Notes: generated from the sequence alone by a model not told the origin. A DNA stretch of 46,129 nt from Flavobacteriales bacterium (GCA_002706365.1 PALM01000039.1:1-46129), one strand, 5' to 3'; positions 1-7,808 are shown, numbered from the stretch's first letter. Numbers and translations: made by a program.

Positions 1-1298
1 CTCAAACCCAATTGAAACTGATGTCTCGAGTTTAGTTTATGATTGAATGTTGTTGCAAATCGAAGACTGTTTCTATCCAATCTGGAATTATTGAACTCTT
101 TCATTGCCTCTGTTCCATATGGTCGGTTCTCCGTGTATTTGCTGCTTGTTGAAGAGTATGAAATGGTACTTTTTAAATAGCTCTTCTCTCCTAATGGAAT
201 AAAGTGATTTAGTCCACCAACTGCCAATTCGCTGTTCTGGACGAATTCTTCCAAGATCACATCTTCATTGTCTTCTTTGGTGTCTTCTCCATTGATCTCG
301 CTCAATCCACCAAGGCCGAAGATGGAGAATACTCCTGCATTTTCTGTGGGCAGAAAGACTTTGAAATTGACATCTTGGTATTTAGGTACACCGCCAAAAT
401 CAACAGCGCCAATGCCATCTAAAAGTGCCAAGGTAGAGTAGCGGTAGTTGATCAAATAACTTCCATTGTAGTTTTCTTTGAATGGACCCTCTGCTGTAAA
501 GTCGGTACCCAAAACCCCAAAAGTGAAGTTGTATTCCGTTTTTTCGTTGTTTCCGTTGCGCAAGCGCATATCAAATATTCCCGAAAGCGCATTTCCATAC
601 TCCGGTGCAAAGGCTCCAGTATAAAAGTCGGAATTGGCCAATAAGTTGCTATTAAGAGCGTTGATTGGCCCTCCTGTTAAACCTTCCAAGGCAAAATGAT
701 TGGGATTGGGAATTTCTATTCCCTCTAGTCTCCATTGAATGAAGCGAGGATTATTACCTCGAACAATGATGTCATTGTTTCCCGTACCTTCATTGATCAC
801 GCCGGCGAATGAGGATACCAAACGCGCAGGATCATTGATCGCGCCAGCGTGGCGCTTTGATTCTTCAACTGAAAGTTGTTTGCTCGACATCAAGGCCATT
901 TCATTAGAAGATTCATTTTTCGCGCTTCCTTCAATTAGCACTTCTTCCAATTGGTGAAAGGACTCTTTTAGCTCTATGGTCAGCACCTTCTCTTTTCCTG
1001 CAATCAATAAGATATTGGGAAGATTTATAGCTTCATAACCAACATAGGAGATCTTAATATGCAATCTGCCTACGGGAACTTCTTCAATCTTGAAATTACC
1101 GTCTATATCCGTGGTAGTGCCCATTAATGGATCTGTATTGCTGATTACCACATTGGCAAAAGGGATTCCTACTTTGGTGTCAGTATCAATAACTTTCCCT
1201 CGCACCGTTTGAGTTGGATTCTGTGCAACTAGACTTATTGGAATTAGAACGGCTAGTACTGCAATGATGATCAATCGTAAATCACTCTTCTTGTTCAT
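1..1298 (-). CDS. TonB-dependent receptor, N-terminal part (runs off left edge)
   Basis: About 432 residues are visible from the ATG at 1298; the C-terminal part lies outside the window. A hydrophobic signal peptide ending near LVAQN is followed by a carboxypeptidase-D-like domain (residues ~24-105, with the GxVxDxxTxxGIPFANV pattern and a YVGYE segment), then a plug-like region (~125-230, with NDIIVRGNNPRFIQWRLEGI) and the first barrel strands. This is the usual order in Bacteroidota outer-membrane receptors that import bulky ligands using the TonB-ExbBD system. No STN domain precedes the carboxypeptidase-like domain; an STN domain is found on the separate upstream protein at 1452-3197. The gene lies downstream of the sigma/FecR genes on the same strand, behind its own copy of the shared promoter module at 1316-1347. 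The ligand cannot be inferred. Confidence 0.88.
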   Translation of the reverse strand, partial: MNKKSDLRLIIIAVLAVLIPISLVAQNPTQTVRGKVIDTDTKVGIPFANVVISNTDPLMGTTTDIDGNFKIEEVPVGRLHIKISYVGYEAINLPNILLIAGKEKVLTIELKESFHQLEEVLIEGSAKNESSNEMALMSSKQLSVEESKRHAGAINDPARLVSSFAGVINEGTGNNDIIVRGNNPRFIQWRLEGIEIPNPNHFALEGLTGGPINALNSNLLANSDFYTGAFAPEYGNALSGIFDMRLRNGNNEKTEYNFTFGVLGTDFTAEGPFKENYNGSYLINYRYSTLALLDGIGAVDFGGVPKYQDVNFKVFLPTENAGVFSIFGLGGLSEINGEDTKEDNEDVILEEFVQNSELAVGGLNHFIPLGEKSYLKSTISYSSTSSKYTENRPYGTEAMKEFNNSRLDRNSLRFATTFNHKLNSRHQFQLGL

Positions 1299-1315
1299 AA
1301 TTAGATTGTTGTTTT

Positions 1316-1347
1316 CTTATATGACAAGAGAGTTTGAGTCTACCCCT
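1316..1347 (-). promoter_or_regulatory. Putative ECF-sigma promoter of the TonB receptor gene
   Basis: On the minus strand AGGGGTA is followed after 13 bases by TTGTCATATAAG, ending 17 bases before the receptor ATG. The same two boxes with the same 13-base spacing occur before fecR (4184-4215). A GTC core in the downstream box fits a -10 element of ECF type. Assignment to the adjacent sigma factor is inference. Confidence 0.65.
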
Positions 1348-1355
1348 AAAAAGAA

Positions 1356-1373
1356 TTCAATTTTTTTATTGAA
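1356..1373. other. Weak inverted repeat between STN protein gene and receptor gene
   Basis: TTCAAT and ATTGAA flank six T residues. It lies in the 153-base gap between the two genes, just upstream of the receptor promoter module. It could be a weak terminator of the sigma/FecR/STN transcript; the stem is short and AT-only, so this is uncertain. Confidence 0.25.
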
Positions 1374-1451
1374 AAATCGCTGATGGTTAAATAATTAGCA
1401 TTGTTTGATGCTATTAAGGATTGAAATAGAGAAGAAATTATCAGCCTAGCT

Positions 1452-3197
1452 CTAAAAGAAGTCTCTGAAGCCAAGGGAAAGACTAAATCCAATCCAGGCT
1501 TGTAATTGAAGATCCTCCACTTTTTCATTGTAGAAAGTGTAGGGGGGAATGTCTTGGTAATCAGACGATTCAGTGTGTTTGTGTTCAAAACCCATGAGGT
1601 TTACCGACGGACCGTAAGAGATTCTCAGTTTGTGTTTAGCCTTGTTTTGAATAAGGAATTGCCATTTGACTAAACCATAATGGTCAAATGAATTGTTTAC
1701 TTCCTTAAATAGCCAGTGGAACTTCAATTCATAGTTCAAGGGACGATCTGCAGCAGTTCTTTTCTCTTTACCCACACCTAAACCATAGTTCCAGAAAAGA
1801 TCATCTTGATGATATCCAAAACCCGCCGAGAAAATGTTGTAAAAGTGCGGAACGCCCATTTTGAGGTTCAAATTACCATATGAGATCTCATCAGCAGAAA
1901 ACTCCAACTGCTGATATCCTCCTTTTCGAACAAAGCTGAACAAGCCAATTGGTGTTCCAGTAGCTGAGTCAGCAACATTTACAATCCCAATTTGCTTGCC
2001 TTTTAAGATTGTAGAATAATTAATGGGTGCAATTTGTAGTCCATGGTTAGTCCCGATAACAGCATTCAATCCACCGCTTAATTGCAGGCCGTCTAGATCC
2101 TTGGCTTGGTTATATCCTCCTGAAATTTGCGCTCCTTCTGTATTTCCCAAGTTCACATTGACTCCACCTGCCATTTGTAATCCTTGCTGGTCGCCATAGA
2201 CGAAGTTTATACCTCCTGAAAGCTGAACACCTTCAATCCTTTCGCCAACAATATTGGCAGCTCCAGACATTTGTACTCCATCTACTTTTCCGCCTACAAA
2301 ATTGAAAGCTCCGGCTAATTGTATGCCCTCAAGATACTTCCTGTCTATATTGAAGACACTACCTAATTCTAGTGCTCCAGTGCCATAGCTGTAGCCGCCA
2401 ATTAGGTTTAAGGAATATTTGTTCTCTACATTCCCACTCATTTTGCTGTTGGTACTCAATCCTGGGAATATAGAAAATTGAAACTCTCTATAGACAATGA
2501 ATGGGGCATCCTCAGTTCTAATTTGAACTTTTTTGGGAACGAGTACCCTTGAAATATGAAAGTCTTTGTAGCCTTTTTTGCTTATGGCATGGGGAGGGCC
2601 TTCAATCTCTTTCGGACTAAGCTTTTCTAGTTTGATCTCTACATTTTGATCTTCCAAAGGAAGGCTAAGCAATGTATCTCTATAGCCTTCTTTGGCAATA
2701 GATAGGCGTATGTCGCTAAACTCCCCAACTTCCACTTCAATTTTGAAATGTCCGTTTTCATCGCTGAGATCAGAAGTCAGCCCGCTAACTTCAAAAACTA
2801 AGACATTTTCTATGGGCATATTTGAAGAAGATACAATACCTTCAATAGAAATAGTGGCCTTCTCTATTATATTGTTTGCCGGTTTTTCCTGCAGAATGAT
2901 ACTGTTCCCCATTTCTCTAACTACAATATTCTTTGGGAGGATCTGCTCAAAAACAACAGCTGCTGTTTTCTGCTTCACATTTATATTAAGAAGGCTGTCG
3001 ACTGCTAGGATGACGGGATTGAAAGATAGATTGAATTTAGCCTCTTCAGCGATCAATAAGAGTGCATCTCCAAGCTTTATTGATGGATTGGAGATGCTGA
3101 TCTTCCTGCTCTGGAAATTGCTTTCAGTTTGTCCGTTTAGCTGGATGTGCACTAGTAGGATAATTAGGAATGGTAGAAGGAACTTTAATCTCGACAC
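1452..3197 (-). CDS. STN-domain outer-membrane protein with 16-residue glycine-rich repeats
   Basis: 581 residues from a GTG start that overlaps the end of fecR by 13 bases. A signal peptide (1-22) is followed by an STN/secretin-TonB short domain (~30-105: a LGDALLLIAEEAKFNLSF segment, then VVFEQILPKNIVVREMGNSIIL). Next comes a carboxypeptidase-D-like beta-sandwich (~113-190) and six to seven repeats of about 16 residues (~289-397) built on the pattern xGxQxSGGxNxVxGx. The C-terminal ~150 residues alternate in beta-barrel fashion and end in Phe-Phe, an outer-membrane insertion signal. The repeats resemble the LA_2272-type surface repeats of Leptospira by eye. In classical Fec systems the STN domain is on the TonB receptor and contacts FecR; here it sits on a protein lacking plug and receptor barrel. 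Expected role: an outer-membrane signal transmitter or partner of the receptor. Confidence 0.75.
   Translation of the reverse strand: MSRLKFLLPFLIILLVHIQLNGQTESNFQSRKISISNPSIKLGDALLLIAEEAKFNLSFNPVILAVDSLLNINVKQKTAAVVFEQILPKNIVVREMGNSIILQEKPANNIIEKATISIEGIVSSSNMPIENVLVFEVSGLTSDLSDENGHFKIEVEVGEFSDIRLSIAKEGYRDTLLSLPLEDQNVEIKLEKLSPKEIEGPPHAISKKGYKDFHISRVLVPKKVQIRTEDAPFIVYREFQFSIFPGLSTNSKMSGNVENKYSLNLIGGYSYGTGALELGSVFNIDRKYLEGIQLAGAFNFVGGKVDGVQMSGAANIVGERIEGVQLSGGINFVYGDQQGLQMAGGVNVNLGNTEGAQISGGYNQAKDLDGLQLSGGLNAVIGTNHGLQIAPINYSTILKGKQIGIVNVADSATGTPIGLFSFVRKGGYQQLEFSADEISYGNLNLKMGVPHFYNIFSAGFGYHQDDLFWNYGLGVGKEKRTAADRPLNYELKFHWLFKEVNNSFDHYGLVKWQFLIQNKAKHKLRISYGPSVNLMGFEHKHTESSDYQDIPPYTFYNEKVEDLQLQAWIGFSLSLGFRDFF
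2007..2333 (-). repeat. Coding tandem repeat, 16-residue GVQLSGGxN units
   Basis: Codons ~289-397 of the STN protein encode near-regular units, e.g. VDGVQMSGAANIVGER and IEGVQLSGGINFVYGD. Gln at position 5, Ser/Ala-Gly at 7-8 and Asn at 11 are nearly invariant; one unit is 15 residues. The nucleotide sequences of the units differ, so this is an old, selected protein repeat and not a recent DNA duplication. Confidence 0.8.
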
Positions 3198-4177
3198 TTG
3201 GGCTTGCCTGTTAATTCGTATCCATTCATACTTCGCTCATAGGCAAAGCCATAGCTCAAACTGATTTGCTCAAGGATCTCTTCAATTTCTTTGGTATTGA
3301 ACCTTCCCGAGAAAGAACAATTTTCAAAATCCTTAAGCTGATAAGTGATCTCCACTTTAAATTGCAATTCAAGATCCTTAAGGACTTCTGTTAATGAAAC
3401 TTGATTGTAGAGTAGGGCGCTATCTTGCCAGAAAAGCTCATTGGTCGCCATTTTTTCGATCTTGAATTCTGAACCATCTACAAAATAGATCAATTTGTCA
3501 CCTTTGGTTAATATGTGTTTTTCCGCAGTTTTCTTGCTTGTTACAGAAACAGAACCACTTTTTACGCCCACTTCAATTTGCTGTGCATTTTCAGGTGAAT
3601 TCACAAAGAAAGAAGTACCCAGTACTTCTACATCTATTTCTTGAGCATCAATAATAAATGGTCGTTCAGCTGCATGTTCCACTTCAAAGAATGCCTCACC
3701 CTTCAGCTTTACCTTTCGTTCTTTAGCATCAAACTCTTTAGGGTATTCAAGACTCGCGCCCTGATTTAAGCTTACATCAGAACCATCTGGAAGCGCTAAT
3801 TCATAAATTTCGGTTTCCGCTTTAACCGCAATTAAAGTTTCATTGTTTCTATTGAATAGATAGTAAATTGCTATTGAGCTGAGACAAATGGCAAGTATTG
3901 CAGCGGCTCTGCTTAACCATGGTCGGAATGAGATGACTTTTGCTTGACTGGAATTGTTTGCTTTGCTTTCCTCAATTTGTGCAGACACCTTTTCCCAAGC
4001 AGCATCTACATTAATTGCTTGAGCATGAAGCCAGATGCTTTTTGTTTCCTTGTAGAGCAATAAGTTTTCATTGCTCTCGGAAAGCCAATCTTCTAAGCTT
4101 TTTTGCTCTTTATCGCTAAGGGAACCATCCAGTTGTTTGGCGATGATCTGTTCAATATGTTCCGGAATTTCTTGCAT
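3185..4177 (-). CDS. FecR-type anti-sigma factor
   Basis: 330 residues. A cytoplasmic N-terminal part (~1-85) able to bind the sigma factor precedes one membrane helix (~92-108, AAAILAICLSSIAIYYLF). Then come the periplasmic FecR domain (~115-205, with LPDGSDVSLNQGASLEYP and VEVLGTSFFVN) and a C-terminal DUF4974-like region (~255-325), the part normally contacted by an STN domain. It is the membrane relay that holds or activates the ECF sigma factor encoded 44 bases upstream. The stop overlaps the GTG start of the STN protein, which fits translational coupling. Its own promoter module (4184-4215) ends six bases before the ATG, so an almost leaderless transcript is likely. Confidence 0.9.
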   Translation of the reverse strand: MQEIPEHIEQIIAKQLDGSLSDKEQKSLEDWLSESNENLLLYKETKSIWLHAQAINVDAAWEKVSAQIEESKANNSSQAKVISFRPWLSRAAAILAICLSSIAIYYLFNRNNETLIAVKAETEIYELALPDGSDVSLNQGASLEYPKEFDAKERKVKLKGEAFFEVEHAAERPFIIDAQEIDVEVLGTSFFVNSPENAQQIEVGVKSGSVSVTSKKTAEKHILTKGDKLIYFVDGSEFKIEKMATNELFWQDSALLYNQVSLTEVLKDLELQFKVEITYQLKDFENCSFSGRFNTKEIEEILEQISLSYGFAYERSMNGYELTGKPKCRD

Positions 4178-4183
4178 GTATTA

Positions 4184-4215
4184 CTTATATGACAACTTGT
4201 TTATCACTTACCCCT
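4184..4215 (-). promoter_or_regulatory. Putative ECF-sigma promoter of fecR
   Basis: Minus strand AGGGGTA, 13 bases, TTGTCATATAAG, then six bases to the fecR ATG. All 19 box positions and the spacer length match the module before the receptor gene at 1316-1347, while the spacers themselves differ. It lies in the 44-base gap after the sigma gene, allowing feedback expression of fecR and the STN protein apart from the sigma gene. Confidence 0.65.
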
Positions 4216-4221
4216 ATTCAC

Positions 4222-4791
4222 TTATAAAATTTCTTTTACCCATTCTAAGAGCACGACCGCTAACAAGATTGCATGCTTTAACTCTTGGCGTAGGTACTTT
4301 AAGGCCAGACTCATTTGTGTTTCTACTGTTTTTACTGAAATATTGAGCTTTTCAGCGATTTCGGCATACTTTAAGCCCTTTTCACGACTCATTAGAAAGA
4401 TCTCTCTCCTTTTTTCGGGTAATTCAGCCAGCTTTTGATTTATCAAATTGGCCAATTCATTTGTCTCTAGATCATGTTCTTCACTAGCCTTTTCTGCATT
4501 AAGTAGTTGGAAGCTTTGGTGATCAGCTTTTACTTTTTCATGTTTTAATACATTGAAACTATGGTTCTTTACGGCTTGAAATAAATACGACTTCAAGGAA
4601 GTTTCGATAGTCAGACTTTCTCTTTTCTCCCAAAGTTTCACGAAAACAGCTTGAACTGTATCTTCAGATTGGGACATATCTTTCAAGTATCCGCATGCAA
4701 AGCGACAAAGGCTAGGGTAGTAGGCTCTAAAAAGCTCTTCAAATGCCTTTTGATCGCCATTCTTGATATACTGAAAATCTAGACGATCCAT
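4222..4791 (-). CDS. ECF RNA polymerase sigma factor (FecI-like, Bacteroidota type)
   Basis: 189 residues, the usual length. Region 2 spans ~10-80 (FRAYYPSLCRFACGYLKD, then SEDTVQAVFVKLWEKRE) and region 4 ~115-175, with the helix-turn-helix YAEIAEKLNISVKTVETQMS. No region 3, as expected for ECF sigmas. It is first in the minus-strand series sigma, FecR, STN protein, TonB receptor, so it should direct core RNA polymerase to the locus's own outer-membrane genes upon a surface signal relayed by FecR. No copy of the GGGGTA/GTCATATAAG module is seen before the sigma gene itself, so its basal expression probably uses another promoter. Confidence 0.92.
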   Translation of the reverse strand: MDRLDFQYIKNGDQKAFEELFRAYYPSLCRFACGYLKDMSQSEDTVQAVFVKLWEKRESLTIETSLKSYLFQAVKNHSFNVLKHEKVKADHQSFQLLNAEKASEEHDLETNELANLINQKLAELPEKRREIFLMSREKGLKYAEIAEKLNISVKTVETQMSLALKYLRQELKHAILLAVVLLEWVKEIL

Positions 4792-4879
4792 AATTGGATT
4801 TTATGAAGAAACTTCTTTATTGAAAGCATTGTGTTTCAAGCGCTTATTTCGCGCTGCAATTTACCAAAAGGCATCTCAC

Positions 4880-4908
4880 AAAAAAACCGCCTTGAGAGAT
4901 CAAGATGG
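4880..4908 (-). terminator. Orphan minus-strand terminator-like hairpin
   Basis: Read on the minus strand, a nine-base-pair stem with one mismatch (CCATCTTGA against TCAAGGCGG, loop TCTC) is followed by seven T. No minus-strand gene now precedes it; hipBA to its right is on the plus strand. The same A-tract plus CCGCCTTGA (16 bases) recurs in the terminator at 12740-12773. Confidence 0.55.
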
Positions 4909-5125
4909 ATTGTCTGTATTCATTTAGACATCACTTCGACACTTCGACGTCGCTCGCTCCTTCGTTTCAACTTCTGCCTCCACTAAAGTTTCAGCAGACA
5001 AGTCGGAAGGACAAGCAGTGCAGCGCAGGCTCCCTTCTCCCTTTCATTTCGGTGGGCAAGCAGGACATCGCGTTCAGTGCGTTGCTTTTGTTCTTTAGTC
5101 AATATATCGTTGAATAAATAACGTG

Positions 5126-5170
5126 TGTAAATATGAACAAAAATAACTATATTTGTATGTAAATACGAAC
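5126..5170 (+). promoter_or_regulatory. hipBA promoter with paired direct repeats (candidate operator)
   Basis: TGTAAATATGAAC (5126-5138) and TGTAAATACGAAC (5158-5170) are 12/13 identical direct repeats, 32 bases apart (three helical turns). Between them lies TATATTTG (5148-5155), a perfect TAnnTTTG -7 element, placing the transcript start near 5161, just before the ATG at 5174. Repeats that bracket the -7 element fit autorepression by the HipB-like protein; this is inference. Confidence 0.55.
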
Positions 5171-5173
5171 ATT

Positions 5174-5494
5174 ATGGCCAATAAGAAGATAGTGCTTCTA
5201 CCTAGGGCTCGCAAGATATTATTAGAAGTAGGAGAGAATATTAGATTAGCGAGATTAAGGCGTAAGTTAAGTAGCGAGCAAATTGCAGAGAGAGCCAATA
5301 TTGGGAGAACAACTCTTTACAAAATTGAAAAGGGAGATCCAGGAGTGAGCATTGGTTCATATTTGCAAGTCCTTATGGTATTGAGCCTTGGTGAAGACTT
5401 CTTGAACTTGGCGAAGGATGATGAACTAGGCAGAAAAATACAAGATGCAGAATTGGAAGTGAAAGAAAGGGCGCCAAAAAGAACTGATAAGTAG
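5174..5494 (+). CDS. hipB: HipB-like XRE antitoxin
   Basis: 106 residues from the ATG at 5174. An in-frame TTG at 5153 is rejected because it sits inside the -7 promoter element. A helix-turn-helix of the Cro/CI (XRE) type spans ~22-75: IRLARLRRKLSSEQIAERAN, then IGRTTLYKIEKGDPGVSIGSY. The charged C-terminal tail (~85-106) could contact the toxin. It precedes the HipA-like gene by nine bases, the standard antitoxin-first order, so it should bind HipA and repress the operon through the repeats at 5126-5170. Unlike some HipB proteins it has an N-terminal lysine-rich extension of about 20 residues. Confidence 0.85.
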   Translation: MANKKIVLLPRARKILLEVGENIRLARLRRKLSSEQIAERANIGRTTLYKIEKGDPGVSIGSYLQVLMVLSLGEDFLNLAKDDELGRKIQDAELEVKERAPKRTDK

Positions 5495-5503
5495 AATACA
5501 CCA

Positions 5504-6781
5504 ATGTCGAAGCAAAGCAATAAAAGGTCTGTCTATGTGTACGCTGATTGGGTTGGAATGAAAGAACCATTCTTTATGGGAGTCTTACATAGCAATCGCT
5601 TGAAAGGAAAAGAAATATTCTCATTTGAATATGATGACAAATGGCTGAAAGATGGTCCTTCTCAATTATTGGACCCTAGTTTAGAACTGTATTCTGGCTT
5701 ACATTATTTAACTGATGAGCAGAACAATTTTGGACTCTTTTTGGATTCATCACCAGATCGATGGGGACGTATTTTAATGAGGAGGAGGGAAGCTGCCCTG
5801 GCTAGAATGGAAGGAAGAACTGAGCAAAAACTATTTGAAACCGATTATCTGCTAGGGGTGTTCGATGGGCATAGGATGGGAGCCTTAAGATTTAAATTGG
5901 AACAGGATGCCCCCTTTCTTAATGATAATAGTGAATTGGCAAGTCCACCCTGGACATCTCTTAGAGAGCTTGAGCGGATTAGTTTGCGATTGGAAGAAGA
6001 GGGAGTGATAGATGATCCTGAATATCTTAAGTGGTTGAGTATGTTAGTTGCTCCAGGTACCTCTTTAGGTGGAGCAAGACCGAAGGCGAGTATTACTGAT
6101 GAAGAGGGAGGATTATGGATCGCAAAATTTCCCAGTAGAAATGACCAAGGAGATATAGGAGGATGGGAAATTGTAACTTATGAGTTGGCAAAAATGGCTG
6201 GCATTAAAATGGCTGAATCCAAAGCTCATAAATTCTCATCAGATCATTACACATTCATGACCAAGCGATTCGACAGGACAAAAGAAGGAGAACGAATTCA
6301 TTTTGCATCAGCAATGACAATGTTAGGATATAGAGATGGACAAGATCATGAAGATGATGCCAGCTATTTAGAATTGGTGGAATTTATACAGTCGAACGGC
6401 GCTAGGGTTGAAGATGACCTAGAAGAATTATGGAGAAGAATAGTGTTTAGTATTTGTGTGAGTAATACAGATGATCATTTAAGAAATCATGGATTTATGC
6501 TCACAGAAAGAGGCTGGTTGCTCTCTCCTGCATATGACATTAATCCTAATGAGTTTGGTACAGGATTGAAGCTCAACATATCGGAAGAGGATAACGCCCT
6601 TGATCTTGAACTTGCCTTAGATGTTTGCGCTTTTTTCAGACTAACTAAAGACCAAGCAAAGAAGATAATTCAAGAAGTGAAGCTTGCAGTATGTAATTGG
6701 AGAGATGTTGCTAAGAAGTACGGTATTTCAAGAACCGAACAAGAGCTAAAAGCAATCGCATTTTCAAAAGCCGAAGGATGA
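5504..6781 (+). CDS. hipA: HipA-like serine/threonine kinase toxin
   Basis: 425 residues, close to the full-length HipA of E. coli. The N-terminal subdomain (~10-130) contains the DSSPDRWGR segment. The kinase core shows a flexible Gly-rich loop GTSLGGARPKA (185-195, Ser187 at the autophosphorylation-type position), an ATP-binding lysine in WIAKFP (Lys208), a catalytic loop SNTDDHLRNHG (320-330, Asp323) and a metal-binding SPAYDINP (341-348, Asp345). All key residues are present, so the toxin looks active. HipA kinases phosphorylate aminoacyl-tRNA synthetases, such as GltX, and induce dormancy; the target here is unknown. A structured repeat (6790-6841) begins eight bases after the stop. Confidence 0.9.
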   Translation: MSKQSNKRSVYVYADWVGMKEPFFMGVLHSNRLKGKEIFSFEYDDKWLKDGPSQLLDPSLELYSGLHYLTDEQNNFGLFLDSSPDRWGRILMRRREAALARMEGRTEQKLFETDYLLGVFDGHRMGALRFKLEQDAPFLNDNSELASPPWTSLRELERISLRLEEEGVIDDPEYLKWLSMLVAPGTSLGGARPKASITDEEGGLWIAKFPSRNDQGDIGGWEIVTYELAKMAGIKMAESKAHKFSSDHYTFMTKRFDRTKEGERIHFASAMTMLGYRDGQDHEDDASYLELVEFIQSNGARVEDDLEELWRRIVFSICVSNTDDHLRNHGFMLTERGWLLSPAYDINPNEFGTGLKLNISEEDNALDLELALDVCAFFRLTKDQAKKIIQEVKLAVCNWRDVAKKYGISRTEQELKAIAFSKAEG

Positions 6782-6789
6782 ATGAGAAT

Positions 6790-6841
6790 AACGGTTTGGC
6801 TATGCGCAGTGTCCCGCAGGGCATTGCGTATAGGTTTTGTT
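6790..6841. repeat. Structured repeat element E1 (attC-like hairpin) after hipA
   Basis: AAC (6790-6792) and GTT (6839-6841) bracket an unpaired spacer and a 15-base-pair stem: CTATGCGCAGTG plus a bulged T plus CCC (6800-6815), loop GCA, and GGGCATTGCGTATAG (6819-6833), with two G-T pairs. Element E2 (10538-10596) has the same AACGGTT lead, the same AAC/GTT bracket and a bulged T three pairs from the loop. The architecture resembles integron attC sites, although strict R-box consensus bases are not met. Confidence 0.55.
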
Positions 6842-6895
6842 GTGTGTAGTTATTTTCTTTTTCTTCTATTTTCAGAGTTTTAGTAGCCAATGAAA

Positions 6896-7807
6896 TTAGT
6901 TCATCTTATATTTTTCTCTGTACTCTGTTGGGCTTATGCCTTCTTTCTTTTTGAATAATCTGGAAAAATATGGAGGGTATTCAAACCCCAATTCGTACGC
7001 TACTTCAGATACTGTCTTTTGAGGATCAAGCAGTATGTTTTTGGCCTCATCTATCAAATATAATTGAAGGTGCTCGGTACTGCTTTTGCCTGTTTCTTTT
7101 TTTAGGGTATCGCTCAAGTAGCGCTGCGAAACTGAAAGCTGATCTGCAATTTGTTCGATGCTGGGGATGCCATTCTCCTGAAAATGTCCAACATCAAAGT
7201 AGTCTTCCAATTGCTTGTTGAACTGCTCTAGCAAGTCGGTGGATAATTCTTTGCGGTTGATAAACTGACGTTCGTAAAATCGGTTGGCGTATTTCAACAA
7301 GGTGGTGAGCAGCGAAATGATTATGTCTTTGCTAAACTCATCCTGATTGCTTTGGTATTCTAGATCTATGTTCTCTACGATAGATTCAATCTGCTTTTCT
7401 TCTTTGGGCGAAAGGTGAAGTGCCTCGTTGGCCGAATAGGAGAAAAAACCAAATTTTTTAATCTGATGCGCCAGCTCGGTGCCTTTTAAAAAATCTTCGT
7501 GAAAGTTGATGGAAAAACCTTTTTGTTCGTACACCAAGCCATTGCCCCATTGTAAAACTTGCCTTGGGGCGATGAAAAAGAGGGCGCCATTGGTAAAATC
7601 ATATTTGGTTCGACCATAGGTCAAATCTCCACTTACTATTTTCTTAAAGCTTATTGTGTAGCAATCGTTAGTGATTGGTGGTGAACTTTCTTTAGGACAG
7701 GGTAAAAAACCATCCCCCATAGCGGTAAATATGCTAATCATTGGGTGCTCTGGGCGAGGAAGCTCCAGATATTCTAAATAAGCCGAAAGTGTTTTAAAGT
7801 GCTGCAT
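6896..7807 (-). CDS. AraC-family transcriptional regulator (module A)
   Basis: 303 residues from the ATG at 7807, one base after the stop of the upstream membrane-protein gene; an ATG 18 bases earlier also exists, but the chosen start matches the paralogue at 10615-11535. The N-terminal ~200 residues form an effector domain carrying LPRPEHPMISI, a phrase shared with the paralogue. The C-terminal ~95 residues hold two helix-turn-helix motifs (IPSIEQIADQLSVSQRYLSD, then VSEVAYELGFEYPPYFSRLF). It closes the operon SDR, MBL hydrolase, membrane protein, AraC, so it probably controls that operon in response to a small lipophilic or carbonyl compound; that ligand class is inference from the SDR partner. 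Confidence 0.88.
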   Translation of the reverse strand: MQHFKTLSAYLEYLELPRPEHPMISIFTAMGDGFLPCPKESSPPITNDCYTISFKKIVSGDLTYGRTKYDFTNGALFFIAPRQVLQWGNGLVYEQKGFSINFHEDFLKGTELAHQIKKFGFFSYSANEALHLSPKEEKQIESIVENIDLEYQSNQDEFSKDIIISLLTTLLKYANRFYERQFINRKELSTDLLEQFNKQLEDYFDVGHFQENGIPSIEQIADQLSVSQRYLSDTLKKETGKSSTEHLQLYLIDEAKNILLDPQKTVSEVAYELGFEYPPYFSRLFKKKEGISPTEYREKYKMN

Positions 7808-7808
7808 T

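Larger units (their letters stand above)
4792..5173. other. Intergenic region between sigma gene and hipB
   Basis: This 382-base gap carries a small inverted repeat near 4840-4856 (AGCGC/GCGCT), a minus-strand terminator-like hairpin (4880-4908), a stretch rich in TTCGAC-type words near 4929-4965 of the kind seen as dispersed intergenic filler in Bacteroidota, and the hipBA promoter region at its right end. The 70-codon open frame at 4905-5117 has no gene-like features. Confidence 0.5.

Noticed and set aside
2692-3264. 190-codon plus-strand frame opposite the STN protein gene
   Set aside because: It is antisense to a well-supported gene with recognisable domains and has no gene-like features of its own.
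4905-5117. 70-codon plus-strand open frame before hipB
   Set aside because: No homology-like pattern; it contains dispersed TTCGAC-type filler sequence and lacks a credible promoter or start context.
5153-5173. TTG start for hipB at 5153
   Set aside because: The TTG is part of the perfect TAnnTTTG promoter element; ATG 5174 is a sound start.
6790-6841. Calling E1 and E2 true integron attC sites
   Set aside because: The strict R-box consensus (RYYYAAC/GTTRRRY) is not met and no integrase is visible in the window; only the likeness is reported.
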